Shown here one piece after another: positions 1-9,384 of a stretch of 64,000 bases of DNA. Position numbers and translations under genes: made by a program. The notes below the pieces were generated by a model that had not been told where the DNA came from, made no database searches, and saw only the letters and a program-made list of their open reading frames with translations. Source of the DNA: Maribellus sediminis (GTDB taxonomy: Bacteria > Bacteroidota > Bacteroidia > Bacteroidales > Prolixibacteraceae); NCBI RefSeq assembly GCF_011799805.1, contig NZ_WXUB01000006.1, positions 186,001 to 250,000 on the forward strand, in the 5' to 3' direction. Every line of letters begins with the position of its first letter. The first letter of the stretch is position 1.

Positions 1-1500
1 ATCAACAGCACCCACCCTATTGCGAATAATATTTATAGCTTCCACGGCGGTTAGACTGGTACCAGGTACCGTTCCGTTTGGCCCGTAAGCTTCATTTGCT
101 GCTTCGGCAAAATCAAGATACAACTGGGCTACCCTGATATGAATGGATTGCATGTAGTAATTAAAATCATTTTCCCAGATGTTAGCAGATTCAGGCCACC
201 ATTTGCGGATTGCATATGGCGTTCCCGGATAATTATCCCTGATGGCTGTACCATCGTGTGATTTCTGGTTCAAATAAGTATCGTAACGCCAGAATTCCAT
301 TGGTTTTCGGTTTCCGGGAGTTTCGAAATTCCAGGGAGTTCCATTGGTAAGAATATCATAATAGAAACGGGGATCACGGTTGCTGTAAGGATCCTGGTCG
401 TTGTACCCGCTACCCGAGGCATGAATTGGTAAACCATTTGCCATTTCAAATAAATCAACAAAATTCTGCGTAGGAGAAGCCATGTGCAAATTGGTTGCAC
501 CACGAGTCCTTGGTACAAAAGAGGCTAACCATTGTCGACTCCTGGGTTTTCCAGGTCCATCAGTGTAATCCTGGGTAACAGTGTAAAGAATAGCTTCATC
601 GCTTGCCAATTGTGTTTTACTGTAAAAAATCTTTGCATATTCTTCGGCAGTGCTGCCAGGCATTAAGCGATAAAGATTTTTTGAATTTACATAAGCGATT
701 GCCTCAGCTGCTGCCTGAGCTGCTAATTTGCAATATTCGATGTTGTATTGCTTGTTATCGTTCATGTTTGGGCTTGCTGCATAAAGCAGTGCCATCGATT
801 TCAGTGCCAGACAAGCTGTTTTTGTAGCACGTCCTTTTTCGGCATCCGGCCATTTATCAGGTAGCAATTCGAAAGCTTTGTCCAAATCACTAACCAACCA
901 GTCTGTAGATTCCTGGTAGCTCAATCGTGGAAGATCCATATCATCGTCGGAAGCAAATGCTTTATCAAATTTGAAGAAGCCCCCGAAACGACGAATCAAC
1001 TGGAAGTAATTCCATGCCCTTTTAAAATAGGCCTGCCCCTCAAGCTCTTGCAGTTGTTGTGGTGTTGCATCTTCAATATCCCCAAGGCGCTCCAGGCAAA
1101 TATTGATTGTTCTCAAATTTCTAAAACACATGTCGGGAATCCCCAACCTTCTGATATCTGTATAATCGGATGCTTTTAAACCCCAATCGGTTTCCACTGA
1201 AGTTCCATCCATATAGTTACCGGTATTAATAGATTTGGCTGGATCTCCCGAAGCTGTGGTCACTCCTTCATCGCCCAATGAAAAAATGTATCCGTTCCAA
1301 CCATCAATAAAGAATTCCTGATCCTGATAATAAACCTTATCAAATGCTCCCTTAAAAGATTGGTATCGTGAATAAACCTGGGCATCGGTAACTCCCATTT
1401 CAGGAGATTTATCCAGATAATCTTCGCAAGCTGATGTAAAAAACACAGCGACTGCAAGTATTGTATATTTTATATATTTCATAGTTTCAAATTTTTTCAT
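1..1500 (-). CDS. SusD/RagB-family outer-membrane lipoprotein (C-terminus off left edge)
   Basis: This is the surface glycan-binding partner of the SusC transporter that ends 10 bases upstream. The frame is open from the start to base 1, giving about 500 residues without a stop, so the C-terminus lies outside the window. The N-terminus MKYIKYTILAVAVFFTSAC is a lipoprotein signal with the acylated Cys directly before EDYLDKSP, the usual SusD mature start. Further in it has the SusD signature around LEGQAYFKRAWNYFQLIRRFGG and, near the edge, EAINIIRNRVGAVD, typical of the C-terminal third of the family. An alternative ATG at 1482 removes six residues and gives a neater signal peptide. The sugar bound cannot be read from the sequence. 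Family call is secure. Confidence 0.93.
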   Translation of the reverse strand, partial: MKKFETMKYIKYTILAVAVFFTSACEDYLDKSPEMGVTDAQVYSRYQSFKGAFDKVYYQDQEFFIDGWNGYIFSLGDEGVTTASGDPAKSINTGNYMDGTSVETDWGLKASDYTDIRRLGIPDMCFRNLRTINICLERLGDIEDATPQQLQELEGQAYFKRAWNYFQLIRRFGGFFKFDKAFASDDDMDLPRLSYQESTDWLVSDLDKAFELLPDKWPDAEKGRATKTACLALKSMALLYAASPNMNDNKQYNIEYCKLAAQAAAEAIAYVNSKNLYRLMPGSTAEEYAKIFYSKTQLASDEAILYTVTQDYTDGPGKPRSRQWLASFVPRTRGATNLHMASPTQNFVDLFEMANGLPIHASGSGYNDQDPYSNRDPRFYYDILTNGTPWNFETPGNRKPMEFWRYDTYLNQKSHDGTAIRDNYPGTPYAIRKWWPESANIWENDFNYYMQSIHIRVAQLYLDFAEAANEAYGPNGTVPGTSLTAVEAINIIRNRVGAVD

Positions 1501-1509
1501 GATGAATCA

Positions 1510-4500
1510 CTAAAAAGATAAGCGAAAGCCAATATTGTATCTTTTTAACAAGGGATAAGCTTGTGTATTGGCCGCTTCCGGATCAACCCTGCTATCAAAA
1601 TTGGTAAACGTAAACAGATTGTTCCCGTTCACAAATATGGTACATGCAGATGCCCCAAACCTTTCGAGAAAGGCTTTGTGCACATTGTATGAGAACTCGG
1701 CGGATTTTAACCTTAAAAATGCTGCGTTCTGAATTCCATAGGTTGAATTTTGACGGTTGTGTTTCTGAATGGTTCCGTCATTTCGCGGCCGATCAGCTAT
1801 TTCGGCAGTTTCCGGCGTCCATCTGTCAAGCGATTCAGGCCAGTCGGTTCCCCACAATATAGCTCCATTCAATCTTTTTCGGGTCCCCCAAACTCCATTA
1901 AAATTGGCCGCCAGACTAAAATTCTTGTAAGTAACACCAAGGTTGGTGGTTGCACTGTATGCAGGAATTTCATCCAGCCGGACAGGTGCATAATCGATCT
2001 CATCGATCAAGCCGTCGGCATTAAAATCGATATAGGCCAAATCTCCCGGCATGCGTGAAGTGTTTTCCCACGACGATGCCGTGTACGCGTAAACATCGTC
2101 CCACGACCGTTGCAGGTCGGGATTCAGCAGATAATAATTTGTACTGATTGGTTTTCCTTCAGCTCTTTGATAATCCACACGGTTGGGTGGGTCGTCACGG
2201 AAGACCACTCTGTTTTCGTTGAAGGTGACGAAAGTGCTTACAAAATAGCTAAAGTCAGGGCCAACATTATCCCTCCATTTCAGCAATATTTCGTAACCGT
2301 GGCTTTTGGTTTCACCAATATTTGCATCTGGTGCCTGTTGTCCGAACCACTTTGGAGTTGTGTTTCCGCGGGTCATCAGGATGCCAGTACGGCGCTCCTT
2401 AAATAAGTCAATTTCGATGTTCAACTTATTAATAACTTTAAACTCAAAAGCCAGGTTTTCTTTGGTAGCCGTTTCCCAGGTTGCGTTAACATTGGCGGCC
2501 TTCCCTTCATAATATAGTGGACCATAGGTGTAAGCCTGTGTATGACCAAAAGTTACACTTTCTTTGGTAGTATAATCAGAAATATAGGTAAAAGGAGACG
2601 CTCCCCTGTCGCTACCAACTTCACCATAAGTGTACTTTATTTTGGCATAATTCAGGATATTTGAAAAATTGCTTTCCTTATAAAAACTCTCTTCTGAGAG
2701 GACCCATCCAAGACCAAATGCAGGAAAAAATCCAAAGCGTTGTCCACGTGCAAATTTCTCCGAACCGGTATAACCTCCCGTAAATTCGGCGAGGTATTTA
2801 CTTGCATAAGCGTAAGTTGCCCTGCTTGCCCACGATTCTTCGTAGCTTGGGAAGTTCGACCTGTAATTATTTTTCCTCCGGTTAAATAAAATTAATCCTG
2901 TTACATCGTGATTTCCCCAGGAATTGGCATAATTTGCAGACAATTCGTAATACAAATCGCGTTGGTAATCAGATGTGCTAATGTCGTCGTACTCTGCCGG
3001 TTTTTCTACCCATTCCTGAGCAGGTTGATAGGTAGAATGCAGGATCGGATCCGAATCCTCCGACATTTGATACATCCCGATAATATCTTTGTAGGTTACT
3101 TGTTGCGTTTCTAAATACGAGTTGTATGAAATTTTTCCTTTGGCAGAAAGTCCTTTCAACAAAAAGCCCAAATCCTGTTTCAGGTTTATATCGGTAAAAA
3201 GCCGTGTTGATTTTTCCATTCCGGCTCCCTGATAGTTTAAATTGTAAATGATATTTGCTCCGCGCTGCACAGCATCTGTTCCCAGATAACCATTGGGATA
3301 GTATACGGGAAACACTGTGTTTGGCGCCTGGTAAAACAACTCGTTAAACATGGTAACGTTGGCACCGTTTAAAGGATCGCGCCCCAGCCATGATAATGGT
3401 CGTTGTCGAACACCAATTTCACCGGCCAGATTGATACCGAGGTCAGTGGTTTTTGTTAATTTATAATCAATGTTGCTTCGGTAATTGTAGCGCTCGTATT
3501 TAAACCTCGGATCGTATTCCGCTTGTTTTTCGGTTTTATAAATGTCGCCATCATTCAAATAGCCTACCGACACAAAATACTTGGCACGTTCGGTTCCACC
3601 ATCAACGTTAACATTATAATTCTGTGTGAATCCAAAATCTTTCAAAACCAGATCTTTCCACTCGTAATTTGGATGATAAATGGGGTCGGTGCCATTAACA
3701 TATATATCTATCTCCTCCTGAGATAACACAGATCCCCAGTTTCTCTCTCTGTATTGAGTCTCGTTGTTTAGCATGAAAATGGTTCCCACATCCAAATGAT
3801 CGTAATCGTTTGTTTGCTGTTTAACACCAAAGTTTGTATTAATTGAAACTGTGGGTGCTTTTACCGAGCCCCTTTTGGTGGTAATAAGAATTACGCCATT
3901 TGCACCTTTCACACCAAAAACGGCGGTTGCCGATGCATCTTTTAGCACCGAAACCGATTCTACTTCGTTGGGATCAACACCAACCATTGTTCTTTCAATT
4001 CCATCTACCAGAATCAATGGGGCGTTGGAACCATTCCATGTAGACCGTCCCCTGATGAGTAAATCAGCCTGGTCGAGCCCGGGTTCTCCTGTTTTGTTTA
4101 AGGCAGTTACCCCTGGAAGCATTCCGGCCAAAGCCGAACTGATATTAGTAACTGCTCCTACCTTAATCAATTCTTCTCCTTTTGTTTGGGCAATGGAGCC
4201 CACACTGGATGCCTTCTTTTGAGTACCATATCCCACTACAAGTACATCTTGCAGTTCTTGCATTTGTTCTGTCAGTTCTACTGTTAGGTTTTCTGAATTG
4301 ATGTTCGCAATCTCCTGTTTTGCAAATCCAATCATTGAAAAAACCAGAACGTCTGAGCCCTTATCAATGTCAATCTTAAAAGATCCATCACCGTTCGTGA
4401 CAGTTCCGATTGTGGTTCCCTTAATAATAATACTAACTCCGGGCAAGCCCATGCCGTCAGCAGCGGAAACTACTTTTCCTGTTACCGTAAAATTTCTTTG

Positions 4501-4566
4501 CGCCATTACCGAGAGGCTCGTCATGAACATCAAAAAAATCAACATTAAAATTTTAGTTTTATTCAT
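1510..4566 (-). CDS. SusC/RagA-family TonB-dependent outer-membrane transporter
   Basis: A 1018-residue TonB-dependent beta-barrel that imports oligosaccharides with its SusD lid, encoded just downstream. Residues 1-22 are a signal peptide ending in VMAQ. About 25-110 form the carboxypeptidase-regulatory-like domain typical of SusC proteins. The plug follows, with the hallmark stretch SVLKDASATAVFGVKGANG and the linker VLVVGYGTQKKAS at about residue 108. The rest is barrel, ending in the aromatic RYNIGFRLSF. Full length for the family. It sits at the 3' end of the lacI-FG-GAP-aldolase-yhcH series and is separated from yhcH by 143 bases that hold a hairpin. Substrate unknown; the neighbours suggest an oligosaccharide that yields a keto-acid sugar. 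Confidence 0.96.
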   Translation of the reverse strand: MNKTKILMLIFLMFMTSLSVMAQRNFTVTGKVVSAADGMGLPGVSIIIKGTTIGTVTNGDGSFKIDIDKGSDVLVFSMIGFAKQEIANINSENLTVELTEQMQELQDVLVVGYGTQKKASSVGSIAQTKGEELIKVGAVTNISSALAGMLPGVTALNKTGEPGLDQADLLIRGRSTWNGSNAPLILVDGIERTMVGVDPNEVESVSVLKDASATAVFGVKGANGVILITTKRGSVKAPTVSINTNFGVKQQTNDYDHLDVGTIFMLNNETQYRERNWGSVLSQEEIDIYVNGTDPIYHPNYEWKDLVLKDFGFTQNYNVNVDGGTERAKYFVSVGYLNDGDIYKTEKQAEYDPRFKYERYNYRSNIDYKLTKTTDLGINLAGEIGVRQRPLSWLGRDPLNGANVTMFNELFYQAPNTVFPVYYPNGYLGTDAVQRGANIIYNLNYQGAGMEKSTRLFTDINLKQDLGFLLKGLSAKGKISYNSYLETQQVTYKDIIGMYQMSEDSDPILHSTYQPAQEWVEKPAEYDDISTSDYQRDLYYELSANYANSWGNHDVTGLILFNRRKNNYRSNFPSYEESWASRATYAYASKYLAEFTGGYTGSEKFARGQRFGFFPAFGLGWVLSEESFYKESNFSNILNYAKIKYTYGEVGSDRGASPFTYISDYTTKESVTFGHTQAYTYGPLYYEGKAANVNATWETATKENLAFEFKVINKLNIEIDLFKERRTGILMTRGNTTPKWFGQQAPDANIGETKSHGYEILLKWRDNVGPDFSYFVSTFVTFNENRVVFRDDPPNRVDYQRAEGKPISTNYYLLNPDLQRSWDDVYAYTASSWENTSRMPGDLAYIDFNADGLIDEIDYAPVRLDEIPAYSATTNLGVTYKNFSLAANFNGVWGTRKRLNGAILWGTDWPESLDRWTPETAEIADRPRNDGTIQKHNRQNSTYGIQNAAFLRLKSAEFSYNVHKAFLERFGASACTIFVNGNNLFTFTNFDSRVDPEAANTQAYPLLKRYNIGFRLSF

Positions 4567-4615
4567 ACTTGTTTGATTAAGTAATAGTTTAATAGTTCAT
4601 ACATATCTTCTTAAT

Positions 4616-4635
4616 GTCCGGCAAAATAACCGGAC
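4616..4635 (-). promoter_or_regulatory. Hairpin in the susC leader
   Basis: GTCCGG and CCGGAC (4616-4621, 4630-4635) form a perfect 6-bp stem with an 8-base loop, 50 bases before the susC start. No T-tract follows on the minus strand, so it is not a classical terminator. It may set relative expression of susC against the upstream genes or protect the 5' end. Function is inferred from position only. Confidence 0.35.
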
Positions 4636-4709
4636 CGGCAGGATGTTTTAATTCGCTTTTGAATTGTTTGCTCTTTTTCATACATATTTATTTTAAGTGT
4701 TACTAAATA

Positions 4710-5324
4710 TCAGTTGACTTGTATTTTAAAGACAATCTTTCGGACAATACTCGCTTCGTTAACCTGAATACAAGGCCTGTGAATATCTTCTGGAAAAAAA
4801 ATAAAGTATGTAGATGGCGAGGCTAAAAGCATGTCCCCACCGTCAAATTCAAAAAATGCTATATCTTTCTCTTCATCATAAGGAGAAATTACATCAAGAT
4901 CTTTACGATGGGTTAATCCGATGTATTCTTCGCCGGAAATAATATATTGTAAATCAATAAATTTCCTATGCGACTCATACTTTGCATCCAAAGGGTTTTT
5001 AGTCTCGTATTCACTCACAACTGCGTAAACATTTTCATTTATATCTATTCGCCCGGGTTCAAGGCTTTTCAGATCAGTCTCAACCAGCAACTTAAAAACA
5101 CTGTTCCATCTTTCAGGATATTTATCAAAATGTTTCTTTAGTTGTTTAATATTTATCGATGTGTCCGGCTTAGCCATAAAATCACTTCGAATTGTATTTG
5201 CTGTAATATGAACCGACTTCATTTGTGTACGTTTTCCAGTTGAGGAGCATCCCACAGAAAACAGGAAGTACACCGCAACCACTGTTATTGATAAAACTCT
5301 TTTTCTCTTCATATTTTTACACAT
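4710..5324 (-). CDS. YhcH/YjgK/YiaL-family protein with lipoprotein signal
   Basis: A cupin-like beta-barrel protein of the YhcH/YjgK/YiaL (DUF386) family, whose bacterial members sit in operons for sialic acid, diketogulonate and other acidic sugars and are thought to act on sugar anomers or isomers. The family core is seen from about residue 65 on: SHRKFIDLQYIISGEEYIG, a metal-site-like region, and PEDIHRPCIQVNEASIVRKIVFKI at the C-terminus. Unusual here is the N-terminus: MKRKRVLSITVVAVYFLFSVGCSS is a lipoprotein signal, so this copy probably acts in the periplasm, not the cytosol like most relatives. A second ATG at 5312 is an equally good start. A LacI-type operator lies 5 bases upstream. 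The sugar is unknown. Confidence 0.85.
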   Translation of the reverse strand: MCKNMKRKRVLSITVVAVYFLFSVGCSSTGKRTQMKSVHITANTIRSDFMAKPDTSINIKQLKKHFDKYPERWNSVFKLLVETDLKSLEPGRIDINENVYAVVSEYETKNPLDAKYESHRKFIDLQYIISGEEYIGLTHRKDLDVISPYDEEKDIAFFEFDGGDMLLASPSTYFIFFPEDIHRPCIQVNEASIVRKIVFKIQVN

Positions 5325-5328
5325 ATTT

Positions 5329-5344
5329 GCTTAATCGTTTTAGC
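5329..5344. promoter_or_regulatory. Probable LacI-family operator before yhcH
   Basis: GCTTAATCGTTTTAGC, a near-palindrome centred on CG, the pattern of LacI/GalR operators. The identical 16 bases occur at 8266-8281, and close variants precede lacI. It lies between the aldolase stop and the yhcH start, suggesting an internal regulated promoter or roadblock site. Confidence 0.6.
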
Positions 5345-5363
5345 TATGTGGCAAATGATTTAT

Positions 5364-6293
5364 TTATGAGCTTCTTTGAACTTTTGTTTTAATGAGTTGT
5401 AAATCCTCTATTGCTTGAATCACTTCTGCCTGTTCTTTCGAACTAAAATTCATTAAAGGTTGCTCCAGAATGTTGTTGCAAATACCTAATACCGATAGCG
5501 CACATTTTACACTCATCAAAAAGCTGGATCCATATTTTCCCACGTTGTATATTGTTGAAGACACCTGCATTACTTTTTCCTGCAATCTCCTGACTTCTGT
5601 TATGTTTCCTTCAAATGCTGAATTGTACAAATCCACATATAATTTTGGAAAGATATTTGCACCACCGTTCACACCGCCATCGGCTCCCATCATCACCACC
5701 TCGGCCATCATCTCTTCGGGTCCTATAAAAAATGAAAAATCGCTGCGATCGCGCATGGCATGCATTACCGACTGAAAATAGGTACCGTTTCCCGAACTGT
5801 CTTTAAAACCAATCACTTTGGGATTCTCGGCAATTCTTCGGATGGTTGATGGTGCAAAAGAAACTTTCGTCATACCCGGCATATTGTAGAGGTAAAGCGG
5901 CAATTCCAGCGAACGCACCAGGTTTTCGTAAAACATGGCCAGCTCAGTTTGTTCCAACGGGAAATAATAAGGCGGCGCAGAAACCACCGCATCGGCGCCT
6001 GCTTCGTAAGCCACCTGCGAAAGCCGAATACTTTCAACTATGGATGTATGCGAAATGCCTACCAAAAGAGGTACACGCCCGTTTAAAATCCGGCTCGATT
6101 CCTGTATCATCTTGGTTTGAAGGTTGAAACTCAGACTGGGGCCTTCTCCAGTAGTTCCGAGAATGAATATACCGTGTACACCTCCTTCAATAACATGCTC
6201 AATCAGTCTTTCCAGACCTTCAATGTCAAGGGTATCGTTATCCAATAAAGGCGTGATCAAGGGAGGTACTATTCCCCGTAATTTTTGTTTCAT
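5364..6293 (-). CDS. Dihydrodipicolinate synthase/N-acetylneuraminate lyase-family aldolase
   Basis: A 309-residue class I (Schiff base) aldolase of the DapA/NanA family, most likely splitting a 2-keto-3-deoxy sugar acid into pyruvate and an aldehyde in the cytosol. Seen in the protein: GTTGE at residues 46-50, the catalytic Tyr in YLYNMPG (Y136), and the Schiff-base lysine in VIGFKDSSGN (K164). Length is normal. It is probably not the housekeeping lysine-pathway DapA, because it lies between an FG-GAP protein and a YhcH protein in a SusC/D operon under LacI-type operators. Candidates are N-acetylneuraminate lyase, KDG aldolase or 2-keto-3-deoxy-rhamnonate-type aldolase; the sequence does not decide between them. 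Only 8 bases separate it from the upstream gene. Confidence 0.88.
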   Translation of the reverse strand: MKQKLRGIVPPLITPLLDNDTLDIEGLERLIEHVIEGGVHGIFILGTTGEGPSLSFNLQTKMIQESSRILNGRVPLLVGISHTSIVESIRLSQVAYEAGADAVVSAPPYYFPLEQTELAMFYENLVRSLELPLYLYNMPGMTKVSFAPSTIRRIAENPKVIGFKDSSGNGTYFQSVMHAMRDRSDFSFFIGPEEMMAEVVMMGADGGVNGGANIFPKLYVDLYNSAFEGNITEVRRLQEKVMQVSSTIYNVGKYGSSFLMSVKCALSVLGICNNILEQPLMNFSSKEQAEVIQAIEDLQLIKTKVQRSS

Positions 6294-6301
6294 TAATGTT
6301 C

Positions 6302-8245
6302 TTATTTAAAGGTTTTATTTTTTAAGAAATAGAAATGTCCATCTTCAGCTCCCAGGAGGATGTCATACTTTCCGTCATTGTTCCAATCTATTGGAGTCGG
6401 ACTTGTGGTATGGCCTGATAAAATGATGTCACTAATGTTTCCTTTGTTTTCAAAATATGCGCTGTTGCCTTTTTGCCTTGTGTTTTCGTAGTATCCGGCA
6501 TTTCCGTTGTTGGTGTTCACTATTAAATCCATTCTGCCATCATTGTTCCAGTCCACAAAACACAGCTTTCTGCGCCCCGATCGTCCACCGATTCCGTCAG
6601 TTAATCGCAGCAGTTCTTCCTTATTGCCGGAATCTTCTTTTTCATTCACCAGGTAGAAGATTCGTTTGCCCGGTTTTAACCACAACTGTCCGTCCTTTTT
6701 AAAACGCTCGTAAAAACTCAAATATCCTTCATGGTCGAGCATGACCAGATCATTCAAACCATCACCGTTCCAGTCGATGGCGTAAGGCGTAGTTCTCCAT
6801 TGCGTTACCAGTTCGGTTGGTTCAGGATCCCACCAGTTCCAGGCCGGTTTTAAAGGTTCTCCCTCCCAATTTACTTTTACCGAATACGGACCTTCAAGAT
6901 TTAAAAGATCACCGGTGTTTTTATACCAGATAACTTTCCCGAAAATCGAATTGGCAATTATGTCCTTCTTTCCATCATTGTCCCAATCGGCAACACTTAA
7001 CGTCATGTATCCCCATTTTTCTTCGGCCGGCCCCTGAATGGAACCATTTTTACCGGCTAAAATCCGAATGTCTTTACCATTTGTTTTGAGCAAGACCGGG
7101 GCATTCCATTTGGGATTTTTACCTCCGCCCAGGTTTTCAATAAAACAGATGTTCCCGGCTGAGTTCCCGCAAATTATATCTTCATCGCCATCGTTGTCCC
7201 AATCAACTGAATAAGGTGTTGAAAGCGCTCCAAACTTTAAATTGTCCGCCTTTTGTTTCAGATAAACCAGCGGCTCGAAAACCGGTGCGTTGTTTTTTGT
7301 CTTTCCTGTGTTTTTCAGGTAAGCAACACTGCCGTCTTCGTCACCCACCAATAAATCGACAAAACCATCATTATTAAAGTCTATTGAAGTTGGTGTAATC
7401 ATTTGAACGTGCAGACGGATGGTATCTCCCTTTTTATCTATTAAGATCTGTCCCTTCCGGAATTCAGGATTTGAGGGCGATCCAATGTTTTTATACCAGG
7501 TGAGTTTATCAACGAACTCTCCGCAAATCAGATCGGCTTTTCCATCGTTATCAAAGTCGGCCATGTTGGCACCGGGCGCACCATAGGTTTCAATGGGCTG
7601 ATTGGCTGCCACAATTTTCCCTTTGCTTACATATTTACCGTTCTTGTTTTCGATGAAATATACAAAACCACGAAGCGGTCCGTTTTTCCAAATGCCGTTT
7701 TCATCGTAAGCATTGTCCCAGCCGTACTCAAACCAATCGTCAATTCCGTTAATGAGGTCCAAATCGCCGTCGTTGTCAAAATCAACATAGCTCCACATGT
7801 TGCTTCTCACTTTTTTAAAGTCGCTTGCCGGCAGAACATCAACTCTTACTGTATCCGGCTGAGAATAAATATTTTCTTTGAAATTTTTGAATTCGATTTC
7901 CTGACGGAACACATGTAACTCGCCGTTTGCATACGATGCCTGAATATTCTTAAAAGCCCTGTCCGAAAGCTTTTTTGAGACGTCGAAAAGTGGCTTTTCC
8001 GCTGTGCCAATGTTCTGATAATAATATAAGCCTTTGTAAGGAGTATCGGGGCACGACATGATGATATCGATAAGCCCGTCATTGTTATAATCAAGCGGAA
8101 TGGGTGTTCCCCAGAGTCCTGTACCTAAATTCACCACAAGGTCCGGATTATTATACTTTACCCGAATATCATCTGCCGTTTGTGCGGTGCTGCAAAACGC
8201 GAAAACAATAAAAATAAGCAGGTTCAAAAATTTAAAGTTTTTCAT
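6302..8245 (-). CDS. Secreted FG-GAP/VCBS repeat beta-propeller protein
   Basis: A 647-residue exported protein (signal peptide MKNFKFLNLLIFIVFAFCSTAQ) built almost wholly of FG-GAP/VCBS-type repeats. At least eight copies of a D-x-N-x-D-G-x-x-D calcium loop are visible, for example DYNNDGLIDIIMS, DFDNDGDLDLING, DFDNDGKADLICG, DWDNDGDEDIICG, DWNGDGLNDLVML and DWNNDGKYDILLG. This predicts a seven- or eight-bladed propeller with bound calcium. Such proteins bind sugars or, in some families, are lyases; no catalytic residue can be assigned here. It is the first gene after lacI, with a LacI-type operator 21 bases upstream of its start, so it heads the regulated operon. Confidence 0.85.
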   Translation of the reverse strand: MKNFKFLNLLIFIVFAFCSTAQTADDIRVKYNNPDLVVNLGTGLWGTPIPLDYNNDGLIDIIMSCPDTPYKGLYYYQNIGTAEKPLFDVSKKLSDRAFKNIQASYANGELHVFRQEIEFKNFKENIYSQPDTVRVDVLPASDFKKVRSNMWSYVDFDNDGDLDLINGIDDWFEYGWDNAYDENGIWKNGPLRGFVYFIENKNGKYVSKGKIVAANQPIETYGAPGANMADFDNDGKADLICGEFVDKLTWYKNIGSPSNPEFRKGQILIDKKGDTIRLHVQMITPTSIDFNNDGFVDLLVGDEDGSVAYLKNTGKTKNNAPVFEPLVYLKQKADNLKFGALSTPYSVDWDNDGDEDIICGNSAGNICFIENLGGGKNPKWNAPVLLKTNGKDIRILAGKNGSIQGPAEEKWGYMTLSVADWDNDGKKDIIANSIFGKVIWYKNTGDLLNLEGPYSVKVNWEGEPLKPAWNWWDPEPTELVTQWRTTPYAIDWNGDGLNDLVMLDHEGYLSFYERFKKDGQLWLKPGKRIFYLVNEKEDSGNKEELLRLTDGIGGRSGRRKLCFVDWNNDGRMDLIVNTNNGNAGYYENTRQKGNSAYFENKGNISDIILSGHTTSPTPIDWNNDGKYDILLGAEDGHFYFLKNKTFK

Positions 8246-8265
8246 TGATATATAGTATCAGTTTA

Positions 8266-8281
8266 GCTTAATCGTTTTAGC
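8266..8281. promoter_or_regulatory. Probable LacI-family operator before the FG-GAP gene
   Basis: GCTTAATCGTTTTAGC in the 53-base gap between lacI and the FG-GAP gene, identical to the site at 5329-5344. It would control the operon running into susC/susD. Confidence 0.62.
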
Positions 8282-8298
8282 TATTTATTGTAAAAATA

Positions 8299-9339
8299 TT
8301 AATCAAGTCTGCTAAGCACCTTCTTTTTAGGAGTCGAACTTTGAATTACGAGTTCTGGCTCAGCAATAAACCCTTTTCCGCGGGTATTGTCATTATTTAT
8401 CTTATCTACTAAAATATTAACCGCTTCAATGGCAATTCTTTCAAGAGGTTGTTTAATATAAGTGATGGGATTTTCAAGTAAATTAAAAACATCACTTCGG
8501 TTAAACCCAACAAAAGCGAGGTCTTCCGGAATTCTCACTTTCATTTCCTTCAAACAATAGATCCCATTTACGGATAGCATATTGGTTAAACAGACCACAG
8601 CATCGGTTTTCGCTTTCAACAATCGTTTTAAGGTATCGTGCATTTCCGATCGCGGATTGGATAAATTTATTCGGTTGACGTTCAAATATTCTGTAAAACC
8701 GGCTTTACGCATGGTTTCTTCATAGCCGGCAACACGTTCTTTAATGTGGTTCATTTCAGTTTCATAAGAAATAACTGATATCCTGCTGTAACCATTTTCA
8801 ATTAAATGTCGGGTAATGAGTTCCGTTGCTTTGAAATTGTCCAAAACAGAGTAACCCACTTTTACATCCGGGAAATGCCTGTCGACAAGTACAAGTGGCA
8901 CCTCGTCATGGCAAAGTTCTTCAATGACTTCTTTGGAACCATCACAAGGCACAACAATTAAGCCCTCCACACCTTTGTTAACCAAAACTCTTATGAGTCT
9001 TTTGGTACTTTCCAGGTCCTCGTCCGAACTACTGAACAAAACCGTATAGTCGAGTTCGCTCGCCCGGTCTTCAATAATTCTGGATATCGTTGAGTAAAAA
9101 GGATTGGATATATCGGTAACCAAAACACCAATAAGCTGTGACTTTCCTCCACGTAGGTTCTTTGCAACCAGGTTGGGAGAATAATTCATCTCCTTCGCTT
9201 TTTTTATGACACGCTGTGCCATTTCCTCACTTATCCTGTGTTGCTTAGCTTTACCATTTAACACAAAAGAAACCAATGCAGTAGACACGCCCAATGAGGC
9301 CGCCAGATCTTTTATTGAAGTTCTTTTTTCGTTTGACAT
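8299..9339 (-). CDS. LacI/GalR-family transcriptional regulator
   Basis: A 346-residue DNA-binding regulator. The helix-turn-helix is at residues 6-30 (TSIKDLAASLGVSTALVSFV), followed by the hinge-helix NYSPNLVAKNLRGGKS that inserts in the minor groove at a central CG. The rest is a periplasmic-binding-protein-like effector domain beginning LIGVLVTDISNPFYS. Full length. It probably senses a sugar or sugar acid released by the neighbouring locus. Four near-palindromic CG-centred sites lie next to it, two in its own promoter, so autoregulation is likely. In Bacteroidota, PULs are more often run by hybrid two-component or anti-sigma systems, so LacI control is a minority arrangement. Confidence 0.94.
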   Translation of the reverse strand: MSNEKRTSIKDLAASLGVSTALVSFVLNGKAKQHRISEEMAQRVIKKAKEMNYSPNLVAKNLRGGKSQLIGVLVTDISNPFYSTISRIIEDRASELDYTVLFSSSDEDLESTKRLIRVLVNKGVEGLIVVPCDGSKEVIEELCHDEVPLVLVDRHFPDVKVGYSVLDNFKATELITRHLIENGYSRISVISYETEMNHIKERVAGYEETMRKAGFTEYLNVNRINLSNPRSEMHDTLKRLLKAKTDAVVCLTNMLSVNGIYCLKEMKVRIPEDLAFVGFNRSDVFNLLENPITYIKQPLERIAIEAVNILVDKINNDNTRGKGFIAEPELVIQSSTPKKKVLSRLD

Positions 9340-9366
9340 TTTGGTTTAACATTCAACAGCTTATCT

Positions 9367-9382
9367 GCTAATTCGATTTAGC
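9367..9382. promoter_or_regulatory. Probable LacI operator, lacI start-side copy
   Basis: GCTAATTCGATTTAGC, just downstream of the candidate -7 element of the lacI promoter, so it would overlap the transcription start. It is 27 bases from its neighbour at 9394-9409, between two and three helical turns. Confidence 0.6.
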
Positions 9383-9384
9383 TA

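Noticed and set aside
4710-6293. Sialic acid catabolism from the aldolase and YhcH pair
   Set aside because: No NanE, NanK, NanT, sialidase or N-acetylglucosamine genes are visible, and YhcH has a lipoprotein signal, so the substrate is left open.
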